From Leidyana gryllorum EB-2025a (Eukaryota; Apicomplexa), in assembly GCA_048772705.1 (NCBI GenBank), contig JBLWGC010000035.1, positions 310,001-374,000 of the forward strand: a stretch of 64,000 nucleotides of DNA, read 5' to 3'. The notes below the pieces were generated by a model. That model made no database searches, was not told the DNA's origin, and saw nothing but the letters and a program-made list of their open reading frames with translations. Positions 32,691 through 41,416 of the stretch are shown here, piece after piece; position 1 is the first letter of the stretch, and each line of letters begins with the position of its first letter. The position numbers and the translations under genes were made by a program.

Positions 32691-32702
32691 GTTTTTTCGC
32701 AA

Positions 32703-33931
32703 ATGCACTGGAAGCGATATGCTCAGCGTACCCTTGTGGCACTTCTGTTACTACCAGGACTGTACCTAATCCTGTCCACAGGAGGACTCTCTGTTGCAGT
32801 GTTGAGTCTCGTCATTCAGTCATTGTGCTGGCAGGAATACGCCTCACTCCGACCGACACTCATCTCTAGATTGCATCCCAATGCCAGCCTACCCTCTTCG
32901 TCCAAACATCTCACCATTGCTGGGCAGATCTGCTCTGTCCTCTGCACTGCAAAGGCATGGTACCACCCTTCACAGCCGCTGGCATTCGCACCCATCCTGA
33001 CTGTAAGCCGTCAAACCCACCAAGCTGATGATCATCCAACCCTTATTTGTACTCTTGCCCAGACTTTCGCCACTCTCATCGTACCGTACATTGATCTTGT
33101 CAAACCCAACCTAATGCTCAAAAGCACGTCCTCCTCAACCAGATCGAAGGCCGTCAAAACCCCCTCTCCCAACGATCTGCCGGCCCATTTCACCGCCACT
33201 GCTGTTGATACGGTATTTCTCACGTCATTTGTTGCTGGCTTGACCAGTATAATCCCTCTAAATGCCCGAACCAATGATAATAACGAGTGAGACACAGTGG
33301 AAAATATGCCCCCTCTGATGCACGCGCCATTAGAGACCTTGGCTTATCTCTCACGGTGTTCGCCTTCTTGGCTCCATGGGTAGCAGATACTGGTAAGCCG
33401 CCCTTCACCAATCTTGGGAGCGCTATATTACATAAACTATGACTAGCCGCACTATTCGTCGGATCTCGATTCGGCAAGCGAAAGGTGGTCCCAGAGCTGA
33501 GTCCCAACAAGACGCTTGAAGGTACAAAGGGACGACGGAACGCTATACACGTCGCTCTATCAGGTTTCATGGCTATGGTGCCGGGCGCTATTCTGGCGGC
33601 TGCCTTCTGCAAAGTTGCCAGTGAATTGTACGGCTGCCGAGTCTTGGCGTTCTACCGCAACTGCAGTCTGTGCTACATATGCTACTTGGCCACCATCGCT
33701 GCTGTTTGGGGAGCGGTAGGTGATCTCATCGAGTCCGGCATGAAACGGCTGGCAAATGTCAAAGACACTGGCACGCTCTTTGGACCTCACGGGGGCGCAA
33801 TAGATAGAGTAAGTTACCAACACCGCGATGTAATCGCGTACTGTACTTCATTACCTCTACCATGAGTATACATATGTCTGCAGGTCGATTCCATAGTGCC
33901 CGTCATGTTATTGTTGAATTTGCTGGTTTGA
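32703..33931 (+). CDS. CDP-diacylglycerol synthase (phosphatidate cytidylyltransferase)
   Basis: Five exons, 32703-33286, 33334-33392, 33447-33521, 33564-33808, 33884-33931, 336 residues. It makes CDP-diacylglycerol from phosphatidate and CTP, the precursor of phosphatidylinositol, phosphatidylglycerol and cardiolipin. Signature elements are present and rebuilt by splicing: WVADTAALFVGSRFGKRK, LSPNKTLEGF, and the hallmark GDLIESGMKRLANVKDTGTL then GPHGGAIDRVDSIV (S-x(8)-D-x2-D pattern around K and D residues). Hydrophobic helices at the N-terminus (LVALLLLPGLYLILSTGG) and throughout fit an integral ER or mitochondrial membrane enzyme. The N-terminal part is longer than in bacterial CdsA and less conserved. 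Confidence 0.88.
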
Positions 33932-34045
33932 CGCGAGTAATGATGCGTTGTGCGGGGTTTGTCCAAGAAAGTCCCAAACTTGACTGTGCATTTGAAACCA
34001 CGAACAAACAAACACATTGTGTGTGTGACCTGCATTTTGAGGAGG

Positions 34046-34813
34046 ATGAAAGCTTTCGCTGTTGCGCTTCTGGTCCCCGCGACCGTATCCGGCTTGAAAG
34101 CCCCACACCTTGAGATTGAGTCTGTGCAATGTACCCGTGGTGTCTCTTCTACTTGCGCTGATCAGTGCGCTCGTAACAACTGTTACGCAGCTACCAACGA
34201 GGGCGAACTCAATGCTTGCCTTCGGAAACTGGACAGCGACTGCTCCGTGCACCTCAAGGCCACCTTGAACGTTACATTGGAGAACTCTGTGGATTTCTGC
34301 AATGTTCATGCTGAGCCTCCCCAAGCGGCAGGCTGGCTTATGAATGTTGCCAACCTCGGTTACTGGTCCAGAATGTACAATCCCAAGGTTTCCTTCCCGG
34401 TTAGTGCTAATTCGGCCGCCGGATCAAGCCGCTGCAAGCACCAGGCTCACGAGTTGGTGTACCAGACGGCCGCTACCCCTGCTGTGATTGAACATGGCTT
34501 GTGTATCAACCCTACCACCACTGAGAGTCCCACCACCGTTGTGCAACGCGACCTAAGCTATGACACTGACTACTTGAACGTCTACCCGATCGCTGTGTAT
34601 GAGGATGTGATGTCTATGTTCTTCATGCCTAAGTACCAGCGATGCTGGGCTCCTCTGGACCATATGTTCCTCTCAGTGCAGGTGGAGCATGACATTTTCG
34701 GCGAACACGGCATCGTCCTCGACCGCATTGTGAACACTGGCACTGTTCCTCTCACTCATTTGATTTTCCCGAGCGACCTCGATTTCAGCCGTGTCAGCCC
34801 TCCCTTCTATTGA
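34046..34813 (+). CDS. Secreted Cys-rich protein, family 1
   Basis: Single exon of 255 residues from ATG 34046. Signal peptide MKAFAVALLVPATVSG, then a mature protein with about eleven Cys. Its N-terminal part, LEIESVQCTRGVSSTCADQC ... LRKLDSDCSVHL, matches the gene at 36186 (LKIESLQHDCSVNDSEECLTSC ... VRSLSYDCEVSV), so the two are paralogues despite strong divergence. No membrane anchor. No known domain. Probably exported; secreted Cys families of this kind are common in perkinsids, but that link is from general knowledge. A pyrimidine-poor 114 bp gap separates it from the CdsA-like gene. Confidence 0.72.
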   Translation: MKAFAVALLVPATVSGLKAPHLEIESVQCTRGVSSTCADQCARNNCYAATNEGELNACLRKLDSDCSVHLKATLNVTLENSVDFCNVHAEPPQAAGWLMNVANLGYWSRMYNPKVSFPVSANSAAGSSRCKHQAHELVYQTAATPAVIEHGLCINPTTTESPTTVVQRDLSYDTDYLNVYPIAVYEDVMSMFFMPKYQRCWAPLDHMFLSVQVEHDIFGEHGIVLDRIVNTGTVPLTHLIFPSDLDFSRVSPPFY

Positions 34814-35077
34814 ATGATCAAAGATTGCCATTAATTAGAGCTCGATTAAATATGAAGTTTACACGCTCAATTCGATAGATTTTTAGATTGATGTTCGATG
34901 GTTTGATATAAATACGCAACGATTTCTTTTTTCAGTGGCTTCGTTCTCTCTCAAGCATTTCACAGTGCCATTCGTAAGCTGCAGCACGGACAGGCCGGCT
35001 GACTAGTGAGCAGCGATATTCCCTAGACTACTTTTGTCGATCTGTTCGTTAGCTGGCCCCAAAAAAAGTGAAGGAAT

Positions 35078-35857
35078 CTAATATGCGGTAGTCGCAGCGG
35101 GAGATATGGTGCTGGCAGTTTCAGCGCCTCCATTCTTAGCAGTAACTGCATTCACCAGGTTATCTAAGAGTCCAGATGCGCCGAAGCGGAAGTGATCTGC
35201 GACGAGGAAGTCAATTCCGAAGTACTTGTCAGCTATGTTGAAGTAGACAAGACAGTCCTCGAAGGTCCTGACCCCACCACTAGCCTTAAATCCAGCGTTG
35301 GGGTTGATCTTCTTGATCGTCTGGCACATGATCTCTGCCGCCTCTGGTGTTGCTCCAACTTTGACTTTGCCAGTAGAAGTCTTGAGGAATTTGACGCCCT
35401 CTTCCAAACAAATAGTGCTGGCAGCGGCGATTTTAGCGGGATCAGTCATTTCTCCCGTTTCCAATATGGCTTTGAGAGTCTTTGTGCCCGCGGCGGCACG
35501 GATGGCTTTCACAAAGTCCCGGCAGAAGGCCTCTTCTGCGATTGGATCGCGTCTGTAGGGGAAGACGAAATCGATTTCGTCAGCTCCGAATTCGACGGCT
35601 TGTTTAGTTTCGTTGGCAGCAGCTTCGATGTTGTCGTTGCCATGAGGAAAGTTGACGACAGTTGCGACCTTCACTTCAGGGTGAGGTGCGAGAGCCTTCT
35701 TGGCCGTGGCGACGAATTTGGGGTATAGGCAGACAGCGGCAACCGAACCGTATGGAGTCACAGCCTTGGCACAGAGGTTGAGGACGACCTCGTCGCTGTC
35801 ATTGTCATTCAGGGTGGTAAGGTCGATGCACCCAATGGCTCGCTCCATCTTCTTCAT
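35078..35857 (-). CDS. deoC: Deoxyribose-phosphate aldolase
   Basis: Single exon, 259 residues, ATG 35857. Class I aldolase that splits 2-deoxyribose 5-phosphate into acetaldehyde and glyceraldehyde 3-phosphate in nucleoside salvage. The Schiff-base lysine is in VKFLKTSTGK (Lys159), and the second catalytic lysine in AGFKASGGVRT (Lys191). ADEIDFVFPYR aligns with the conserved Asp region. The end, DHFRFGASGLLDNLV, is the phosphate-binding tail. Length equals the E. coli type. It is intronless and has longer flanks (264 and 328 bp) than neighbours, and it splits two secreted paralogues. A bacterial origin is possible but not shown. Confidence 0.93.
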   Translation of the reverse strand: MKKMERAIGCIDLTTLNDNDSDEVVLNLCAKAVTPYGSVAAVCLYPKFVATAKKALAPHPEVKVATVVNFPHGNDNIEAAANETKQAVEFGADEIDFVFPYRRDPIAEEAFCRDFVKAIRAAAGTKTLKAILETGEMTDPAKIAAASTICLEEGVKFLKTSTGKVKVGATPEAAEIMCQTIKKINPNAGFKASGGVRTFEDCLVYFNIADKYFGIDFLVADHFRFGASGLLDNLVNAVTAKNGGAETASTISPAATTAY

Positions 35858-36185
35858 GGTGGCTAAAAAATGTAAATTTCGAAGTGCAATAGGTACTATG
35901 GCAGATGGAGCGAGAGAAGCTGTTGAAAAGAGAGGAAAGCTGTGTAATGTGAGAATTGCGTTGGTGTGTGTCGAGAGCAGTCGTTCTTTTGGTGATCTGT
36001 GGAGATGGAACTTTGCTTTGCGCTGTTGGCCGAGTCTTGTCGACTTGAGTGTTGTGTGTGCAATTGTGTGTGATAGATAGGTAGGGAGTGGAAGAGAGGT
36101 AGAGTGATCTATCTCTATCTCTTCTTCTTGCGCTCGTTGCTTAGGTAGCTATCCAGTTATTTATGGTGTATGTTAACACTTGGGT
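35858..36185. other. Divergent spacer, 328 bp
   Basis: Sits between divergent ATGs of the aldolase (35857) and the second secreted gene (36186). It has pyrimidine- and GT-rich runs (TGTGTG near 36050-36070, CTATCTCTATCTCTTCTTCTT near 36107-36130). It is one of the few gaps long enough for ordinary promoters. No TATA or other named motif is evident. Confidence 0.4.
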
Positions 36186-37091
36186 ATGATAGGGTGGAAA
36201 TGGGTATTGCTGTTGCTGTCGTCAGGAGAAAGTATTGGTTTGAGTTACTACACAGATGAGAATGGTACGTTGAGGTCGGTCTGTCTGTGTTTGAAAAGTG
36301 AAAATGGTCGACAGCTGTGGCAGCCATCCTGGACCCTTTACGCGATCTGAAGATAGAAAGTTTGCAGCACGATTGCTCGGTGAACGACAGTGAAGAGTGC
36401 CTGACGAGTTGCAGTGATCTCTGTCCTGCGTTTGTTAGTGATGGAGACACGGCTTTGGAGAGGTTGGAAGAGTGCGTACGGAGCTTATCCTATGACTGCG
36501 AAGTGAGTGTCTCGCTGACCTCATTCGTTTTGGTAGAGCCCCGGGATGCCTGTGGGCGACAGACCCCCAGCCCCCGCAGCGGCACCGGCTGGTTGGTGTT
36601 CGTTTCGAAGGGCTACGAGTACAATGATAGTGTCCGACTCGACCTGGTCTTGGTTCCTAGAGCTGAGGATGCCGTTACTTCAAGTAGCGGCTGCCACTCG
36701 CCAGGCCCGGAGTTACAGGTTGGCCTCGGAGGCGACCATTATAATTGTTATATATCTACGGGTAGTTTAGATACGAGTGCAACTGTCCTCGGCCTATGGG
36801 TCGACAATACCCTAACAGTCGACGTAAGTTCTGAGCAATTTGATTTTCGTCTGACGTCTCCAAACTATGCAGATCAGCCACTTGAAGCAAATGTTCATAG
36901 TACACGACCGTGTGGTGACAATTCGCTCGAGTGACTGCGTCTTCGAGAGCGCTGCCATACGTGAGCGCCTGTCTATCATACGGAGACACGCTGGCACCCG
37001 CCATTATAGGACACGGGCCAACTATTCGTCCGCCAAACTCATCAACATGGCCGCAAGTAGCACCCTTCTTTTTTTGGGGCGCTTTTTATGA
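36186..37091 (+). CDS. Secreted Cys-rich protein, paralogue of 34046
   Basis: Three exons, 36186-36264, 36315-36823, 36873-37091, 268 residues. Exon 1 encodes a signal peptide (MIGWKWVLLLLSSGESIG). The mature N-terminus LKIESLQHDCSVNDSEECLT and later SLSYDCEVSV, SGTGWLVFVSKGY and ISHLKQMFIVHDRVV follow the order of the 34046 protein (AAGWLMNVANLGYW; LDHMFLSVQVEHD). The C-terminus is basic and ends with a short hydrophobic tail, ASSTLLFLGRFL, absent from the paralogue; an anchor signal is possible but unproved. Its stop TGA overlaps the ATG of the next gene in ATGA. Confidence 0.68.
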
Positions 37092-38797
37092 AGATATGCG
37101 TTGTGGGTAACAACAGCAAACATGAACGTTCCGTGCACTGGCTCACTGCGGTCTTGGCTGAAAACTTGGTGCTGAGCCCCAGAGTGGTACAGAAATTGGA
37201 AAAGCTGCACAGCCAAGCTGATATAGGATTAGTCGACGCGGTCGAAGACCTCTTCGCTCAGACGAACACCGCCTTTAATTACGGTGATGCCAAGCTACCC
37301 CTTCCAGTATTCCCGCCTGTACACAATGAGCCTCGCGGATACGACTGGACGGACAAAGATCAGGACTTCGACAAGAGCAAGAAGCATAAACGCGACAATG
37401 TCGACCAATACGCACAAATCAAGAAATATAGAGCCATAAATGTCCAGGGCCCCTACGTCAGTTCGGGCAAAATCAAATGGTTGGACGGCCAACGTCTCTG
37501 CTATCCTAAGCTCCACTCCCCGGGGTTGGCCATGGTCTTGGAGGACACTTTGAGTCAAATCAATAATGCACCTCTTCAGCCACTTCTGCCGAGGCCCACC
37601 TCACTCGTAGAGGCGGCGGCGACAGCTCTCAGTGGCAGATTGGGAGACTACCAAAGCGTGCAGAATGACCAGGACGCCCTTCTGACCCACATGTTGAATT
37701 TCGCCAAGTCAGATGCCCCTCTACCACTCGAACCTTTTGCGTCGCCTGACCTCCAAGAGACGGCAACAAGGGTCACACCGCTCAGCTACGCGCGTTTTGA
37801 GACATTCTCCAAACGATATGTCGCTTACACTCTTCACCAGCACCTCACACAAATGTTTGAAGAGTATCGAGCAGCCTTTAAGGACAGCTATCAAACATTC
37901 TGTGCCAATATTCAGCCCACACTCCTCATCTTTCAGACTGGCGAAAGTGATCTCGTTCATCATCACGACCTTTTCAGAGAGTTGGGGGTCACAAAAGGTC
38001 AATTTGACACGGCCTTGAGATACTACAAGCAACAAGGAGCAGCACTCCAGGCTCAAATTGGCAAGCGATTGCCGTCGCTTCGTGAGAAATTCAAGCATTC
38101 CCCGGTGGATCTTCAAATTAAGGCGTGGCTCGATTTATTCTCTGCGACTGTTCGCTCCCTCAATCTGACACCCGACAAGAAGAGCAAATTAAATACGTAT
38201 CTGAGTTGGGTCGTTGTCGGCGATTATGTCCTGCGATCGGCTGTTGAGATGTCCCCAGTCAACACCACCGAAACTTTCCAGTTGATGAAGACCATAATTG
38301 CGCAGGGTGACAGTGCGAACGACAGGAAACGCAAAAGAGCTATCGGCACTTTCTGTGACCTCTTAGGGAGACTGCCCTCATCAGCATCAATAAGGACTGC
38401 TTTGAATTTCATCGCGGAAGCGATGGACTGCAGTATCGTTCTGGAGGTTCCCAAGGGAGGGACGGAGGAAGCATCTCACTATCTGCAGGAAGTGGTGGAC
38501 GGTTCCACCACATCGAGCCGTTTCCTCCTGTGTGGGCCGAGCAGTCGACCACTCATCTTCCTTCGACTCACTTCTGGAGGTTACATGCCATTGGGTCTCA
38601 ATCTCGCCTTCGCGATGCATATTGCGAAGCACAATGCCATGATCCAGACTCCAAAACATGTCACACTGGACCAGCTAGACTATAGTGATGTGAGTCTGCA
38701 GCAGGCGGCTTGGACCACGGATGAGCTGCTCCCCAATACATCTCAGATAGAGTTCTTTGCACCTTATGGACTGAGAAAGAGTACATCCGATATATAG
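37088..38797 (+). CDS. Orphan 569-residue protein
   Basis: Single long exon, 569 residues, with no recognised domain. The N-terminal 120 residues include a charged segment (KDQDFDKSKKHKRDNVDQY); the middle is helical (LYARFETFSKRY-like, RELGVTKGQFDTALRYYKQQ), and there is no membrane span or signal peptide. The first ATG (37088) overlaps the previous stop, so the true start may be reached by a splice acceptor inside the secreted gene's last exon. Lack of introns contrasts with conserved genes here. Function unknown. Confidence 0.6.
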   Translation: MKICVVGNNSKHERSVHWLTAVLAENLVLSPRVVQKLEKLHSQADIGLVDAVEDLFAQTNTAFNYGDAKLPLPVFPPVHNEPRGYDWTDKDQDFDKSKKHKRDNVDQYAQIKKYRAINVQGPYVSSGKIKWLDGQRLCYPKLHSPGLAMVLEDTLSQINNAPLQPLLPRPTSLVEAAATALSGRLGDYQSVQNDQDALLTHMLNFAKSDAPLPLEPFASPDLQETATRVTPLSYARFETFSKRYVAYTLHQHLTQMFEEYRAAFKDSYQTFCANIQPTLLIFQTGESDLVHHHDLFRELGVTKGQFDTALRYYKQQGAALQAQIGKRLPSLREKFKHSPVDLQIKAWLDLFSATVRSLNLTPDKKSKLNTYLSWVVVGDYVLRSAVEMSPVNTTETFQLMKTIIAQGDSANDRKRKRAIGTFCDLLGRLPSSASIRTALNFIAEAMDCSIVLEVPKGGTEEASHYLQEVVDGSTTSSRFLLCGPSSRPLIFLRLTSGGYMPLGLNLAFAMHIAKHNAMIQTPKHVTLDQLDYSDVSLQQAAWTTDELLPNTSQIEFFAPYGLRKSTSDI

Positions 38798-39070
38798 AGT
38801 GTTGCAGCGTTTTCAAACAAACATCATCTCGATTTCTAGACATATTCCAACCCCACCTGCTCAAAGTTCCACCGGCTCTCCCGATCTCTGGAGCTCAGCC
38901 CGGTCGCCTCGCATCAATCGGGACGGCCGAATCTGTCTCACAGTGACGCAGATAGATCGATGGCCGACCGCGCGACTGAAATGCCGCGTTCAACATAATC
39001 GCGAGACGTCGCTCGTGTTTTCCCAGACTCACTCATGTAAGCTGGGGACAGATTGCTTGTCAAAGTCGGA

Positions 39071-39820
39071 ATGGCGTCGATCGGAGCAATGAACAGCACC
39101 GCGACAGTGCGGAGAGCGGGGAGCAAAGCACAAATTGCCAAGTTCACCACTCAGCTGGAAGCACTGACTGCTCAGAACCAAGCTCTGAAGGACGAAGTGG
39201 CAGCGCTGACAAGTAAGCTGGTAACGCTGGAGGAATCGAAGATTGAGGCCGACAAAAAGCTCCTCCACTCCGAGGAGTTGCTTTCGGAGTCGATCGCTGC
39301 GTCAAAACGGGAGAAGGAAGTAACGGGTGCGCTGGTGGCTTCAATGGCAGCGTGCTTGGAAGCTTTGGCTCAACAAACTCGCGGAGAAAGTGTTGCAGAA
39401 GCTGCGGCGAAGGCCCGCGCGGTCTCAGCGGCCGAAGAGGCCACTCGGAAGGAAGAGCATACGGCATTGAAAGATATGAACGAGACTTTGAGGAATGCAA
39501 ATGAAGCTTTGCAGCAGAAGGTCAGTGAACATGAAGCTGTGGATTCGATACTCAAGACGCTGGTGTCCGGAGTTATGCAATCGGAAAAGATCCGAAGTTG
39601 GTTTGGCGTTGAATCCGTCGAGGCTAAAGTGACTTCGAGTCCCGCAGAGACGTTGACGAGTGACCTAAGCCCGCAGCCAACGGACCCGGTGGTCGAGGAG
39701 CGATCACAAAGTATCACAGAAGAATCGAGTGTTGTGCCTGTGCACCCCACCGACATCATTCCCGCTGACATTGTTCACGAGATCATTCCCACAATTGGTC
39801 CAGTTGCCGTTCCCTATTGA
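39071..39820 (+). CDS. Coiled-coil array gene A
   Basis: Single exon, 249 residues from ATG 39071 (an in-frame TTG lies upstream). Residues 25-170 form an Ala/Glu/Lys/Leu-rich coiled coil (QLEALTAQNQALKDEVAALT), followed by an acidic, Pro/Val-rich tail. The block LVASMAACLEALAQQTRGES then VAEAAAKARAVSAAEEA matches gene B (LLATVAETLDQLFAKTTGGS) and gene C (LVTMADIMQQCFATTEGGS), so this is the first member of a tandem family. Function unknown. The AG at about 39043-39045 could be a leader acceptor. Confidence 0.62.
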   Translation: MASIGAMNSTATVRRAGSKAQIAKFTTQLEALTAQNQALKDEVAALTSKLVTLEESKIEADKKLLHSEELLSESIAASKREKEVTGALVASMAACLEALAQQTRGESVAEAAAKARAVSAAEEATRKEEHTALKDMNETLRNANEALQQKVSEHEAVDSILKTLVSGVMQSEKIRSWFGVESVEAKVTSSPAETLTSDLSPQPTDPVVEERSQSITEESSVVPVHPTDIIPADIVHEIIPTIGPVAVPY

Positions 39821-39993
39821 TGTTTGAAGGTGAATAAAAGATAAAAGATGGGCTTCATCGTCGTCGCGGCAGTTAAGTTGCTCAAGGACTACAAAAGTCT
39901 TCAAGACGGTAGATTGGGTATTTGACGTGGAGTGAATCTTTTTTGATGGGTGGTATCATTTGAACCGATTGCATAAACTCCCACTTGTTGGCA

Positions 39994-41002
39994 ATGACGT
40001 CGGTCGTCCCGAAAGAAGCAACCGATAATGCGATGGGCCAAGGCATAATGGCCTTCGGCCAATTGTATTTTGAGCTGTCGATGTCTCGCGACAAATTGTT
40101 GGTAATGACGACCAGATGAGCAGATGATTGATCATCCATTCATCCATCCGGGAACACAGGCAGAGAAGAATGAGGCCGACCGAAAAGCGGCAGAGTTGGC
40201 ACAGGAGGTTGAGACGCTTAAAAACGAGCTCTCCCACGAGCGGCAGCTGCGACAGGACAGCGAGCGTAAAGAGAAGGAGGAGATGGGGATGCTCTTGGCC
40301 ACTGTGGCCGAGACTCTGGACCAACTGTTTGCCAAGACAACCGGAGGCTCAATCATGTCGGCAATAGAAGCGGGCCGGCGACGACGATTAGCCGCCGAAG
40401 AGGAGTATAGAATACTTCTTGAAGAGCGCAACGCTGCCGTCCAGCAACTCGCAGAACGCAAAGCCCTCAATGACGCTGTCAACGCCATCATTTCCGACCA
40501 CGAGAGTTTGAAGGTCTCAGTTGCCCGTCTCCAAGAGATTACGAGAGAAGTTCACAAAGCCGAGAGCACAACCGACCAGGGAGTCACCTCGGAAGTCGTC
40601 TCTGATCCGGAGGTCAAACCACCGCTCTCGGATAGGGGGTCGAGATTGGAGTCCACGAATAAGGCGTCTGTACACACCGCTGAGGTCCGTCGTCCCTCAG
40701 ACTCCGTCTTTCCTCCCCCCTCCCCCAACGCGACACCCGTAGTCAACGGAACCACCGGTGTTCTCCACCAGCCATCTGTGATGAACACTTGCACCAGTCT
40801 CCCTGAAGAGCGGCAAGAAAGTGGCCATCATCCTTTCCCCCCCAACACTGCCCCCTCCCATCGGCCCCTCAGCCCGGTGGCTCCCAACAGCAACACTTCC
40901 ACTCCCGTTCGACGGCTATCCCAAAATCACCCCATGGAGAACGCCGATCAGCACTCCGGGGATCAGACGAGTGGAGACCGGTCCAGCTGGTCTCTAACTT
41001 GA
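39994..41002 (+). CDS. Coiled-coil array gene B
   Basis: Two exons, 39994-40101 and 40160-41002 (58 bp phase-0 intron), 316 residues. The first exon gives MTSVVPKEATDNAMGQ and continues to SRDKLL; the second opens with a coiled coil (AAELAQEVETLKNELSHERQ) and the family core LLATVAETLDQLFAKTTGGS, then AEEEYRILLEERNAAVQQLA. About half the protein is a disordered Ser/Pro/Asn-rich tail. The core is clearly paralogous to gene C (YQRDAAVKQLAERK versus EERNAAVQQLAERK). No known domain. Confidence 0.65.
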
Positions 41003-41416
41003 ACTCTCAGGCTCCCATATGCAATTTTCAAAAACACACCAGACTCTTAACGAAAAAAAATGGGCGTAGATCGAGGAATGATGATCGGTCTGATGCAGAT
41101 CGCAACCGAACAGCCCGATTGGCAGCGTAGGTGAGGAACACACTTGAATCAAACTGCAAAGTGGAGCTGAGTGGGGCAACCCCTGTGGGGACGGTGCTGC
41201 CCCGCCACAACAGCACTCTGAAGGCAGAGTCTTTGAGATATCTCGACCCATTGGGGGGGGGGGGGGGGGGGGTGTCCCCTCTGCAAATGATAGCCCCGAG
41301 TCTGACTCGCGTCCCTTTGCTCAAGTGAAAAGCACTCTTCTCAGATCAATGATCATTCTGTGCACCCACACTCTCCGCACCAAGCACCGTTGATACATAC
41401 TAACGCACCAGGGAGA
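41003..41416. other. Spacer with 20-G tract
   Basis: 414 bp between coiled-coil genes B and C. It contains a run of eight A near 41055 and 20 consecutive G at 41253-41272. No exon could be supported on either strand; frames across the G tract should be ignored. Confidence 0.5.
41253..41272 (+). repeat. Homopolymer of 20 G
   Basis: Uninterrupted G from 41253 to 41272 followed by TGTCCCC. A tract like this can form a G-quadruplex on the plus strand and is also a classic place for length error in reads or for a joined gap. Confidence 0.9.

Noticed and set aside
35192-35728. 178-residue frame opposite the aldolase
   Set aside because: Mirror frame of a strongly conserved enzyme with catalytic lysines intact.
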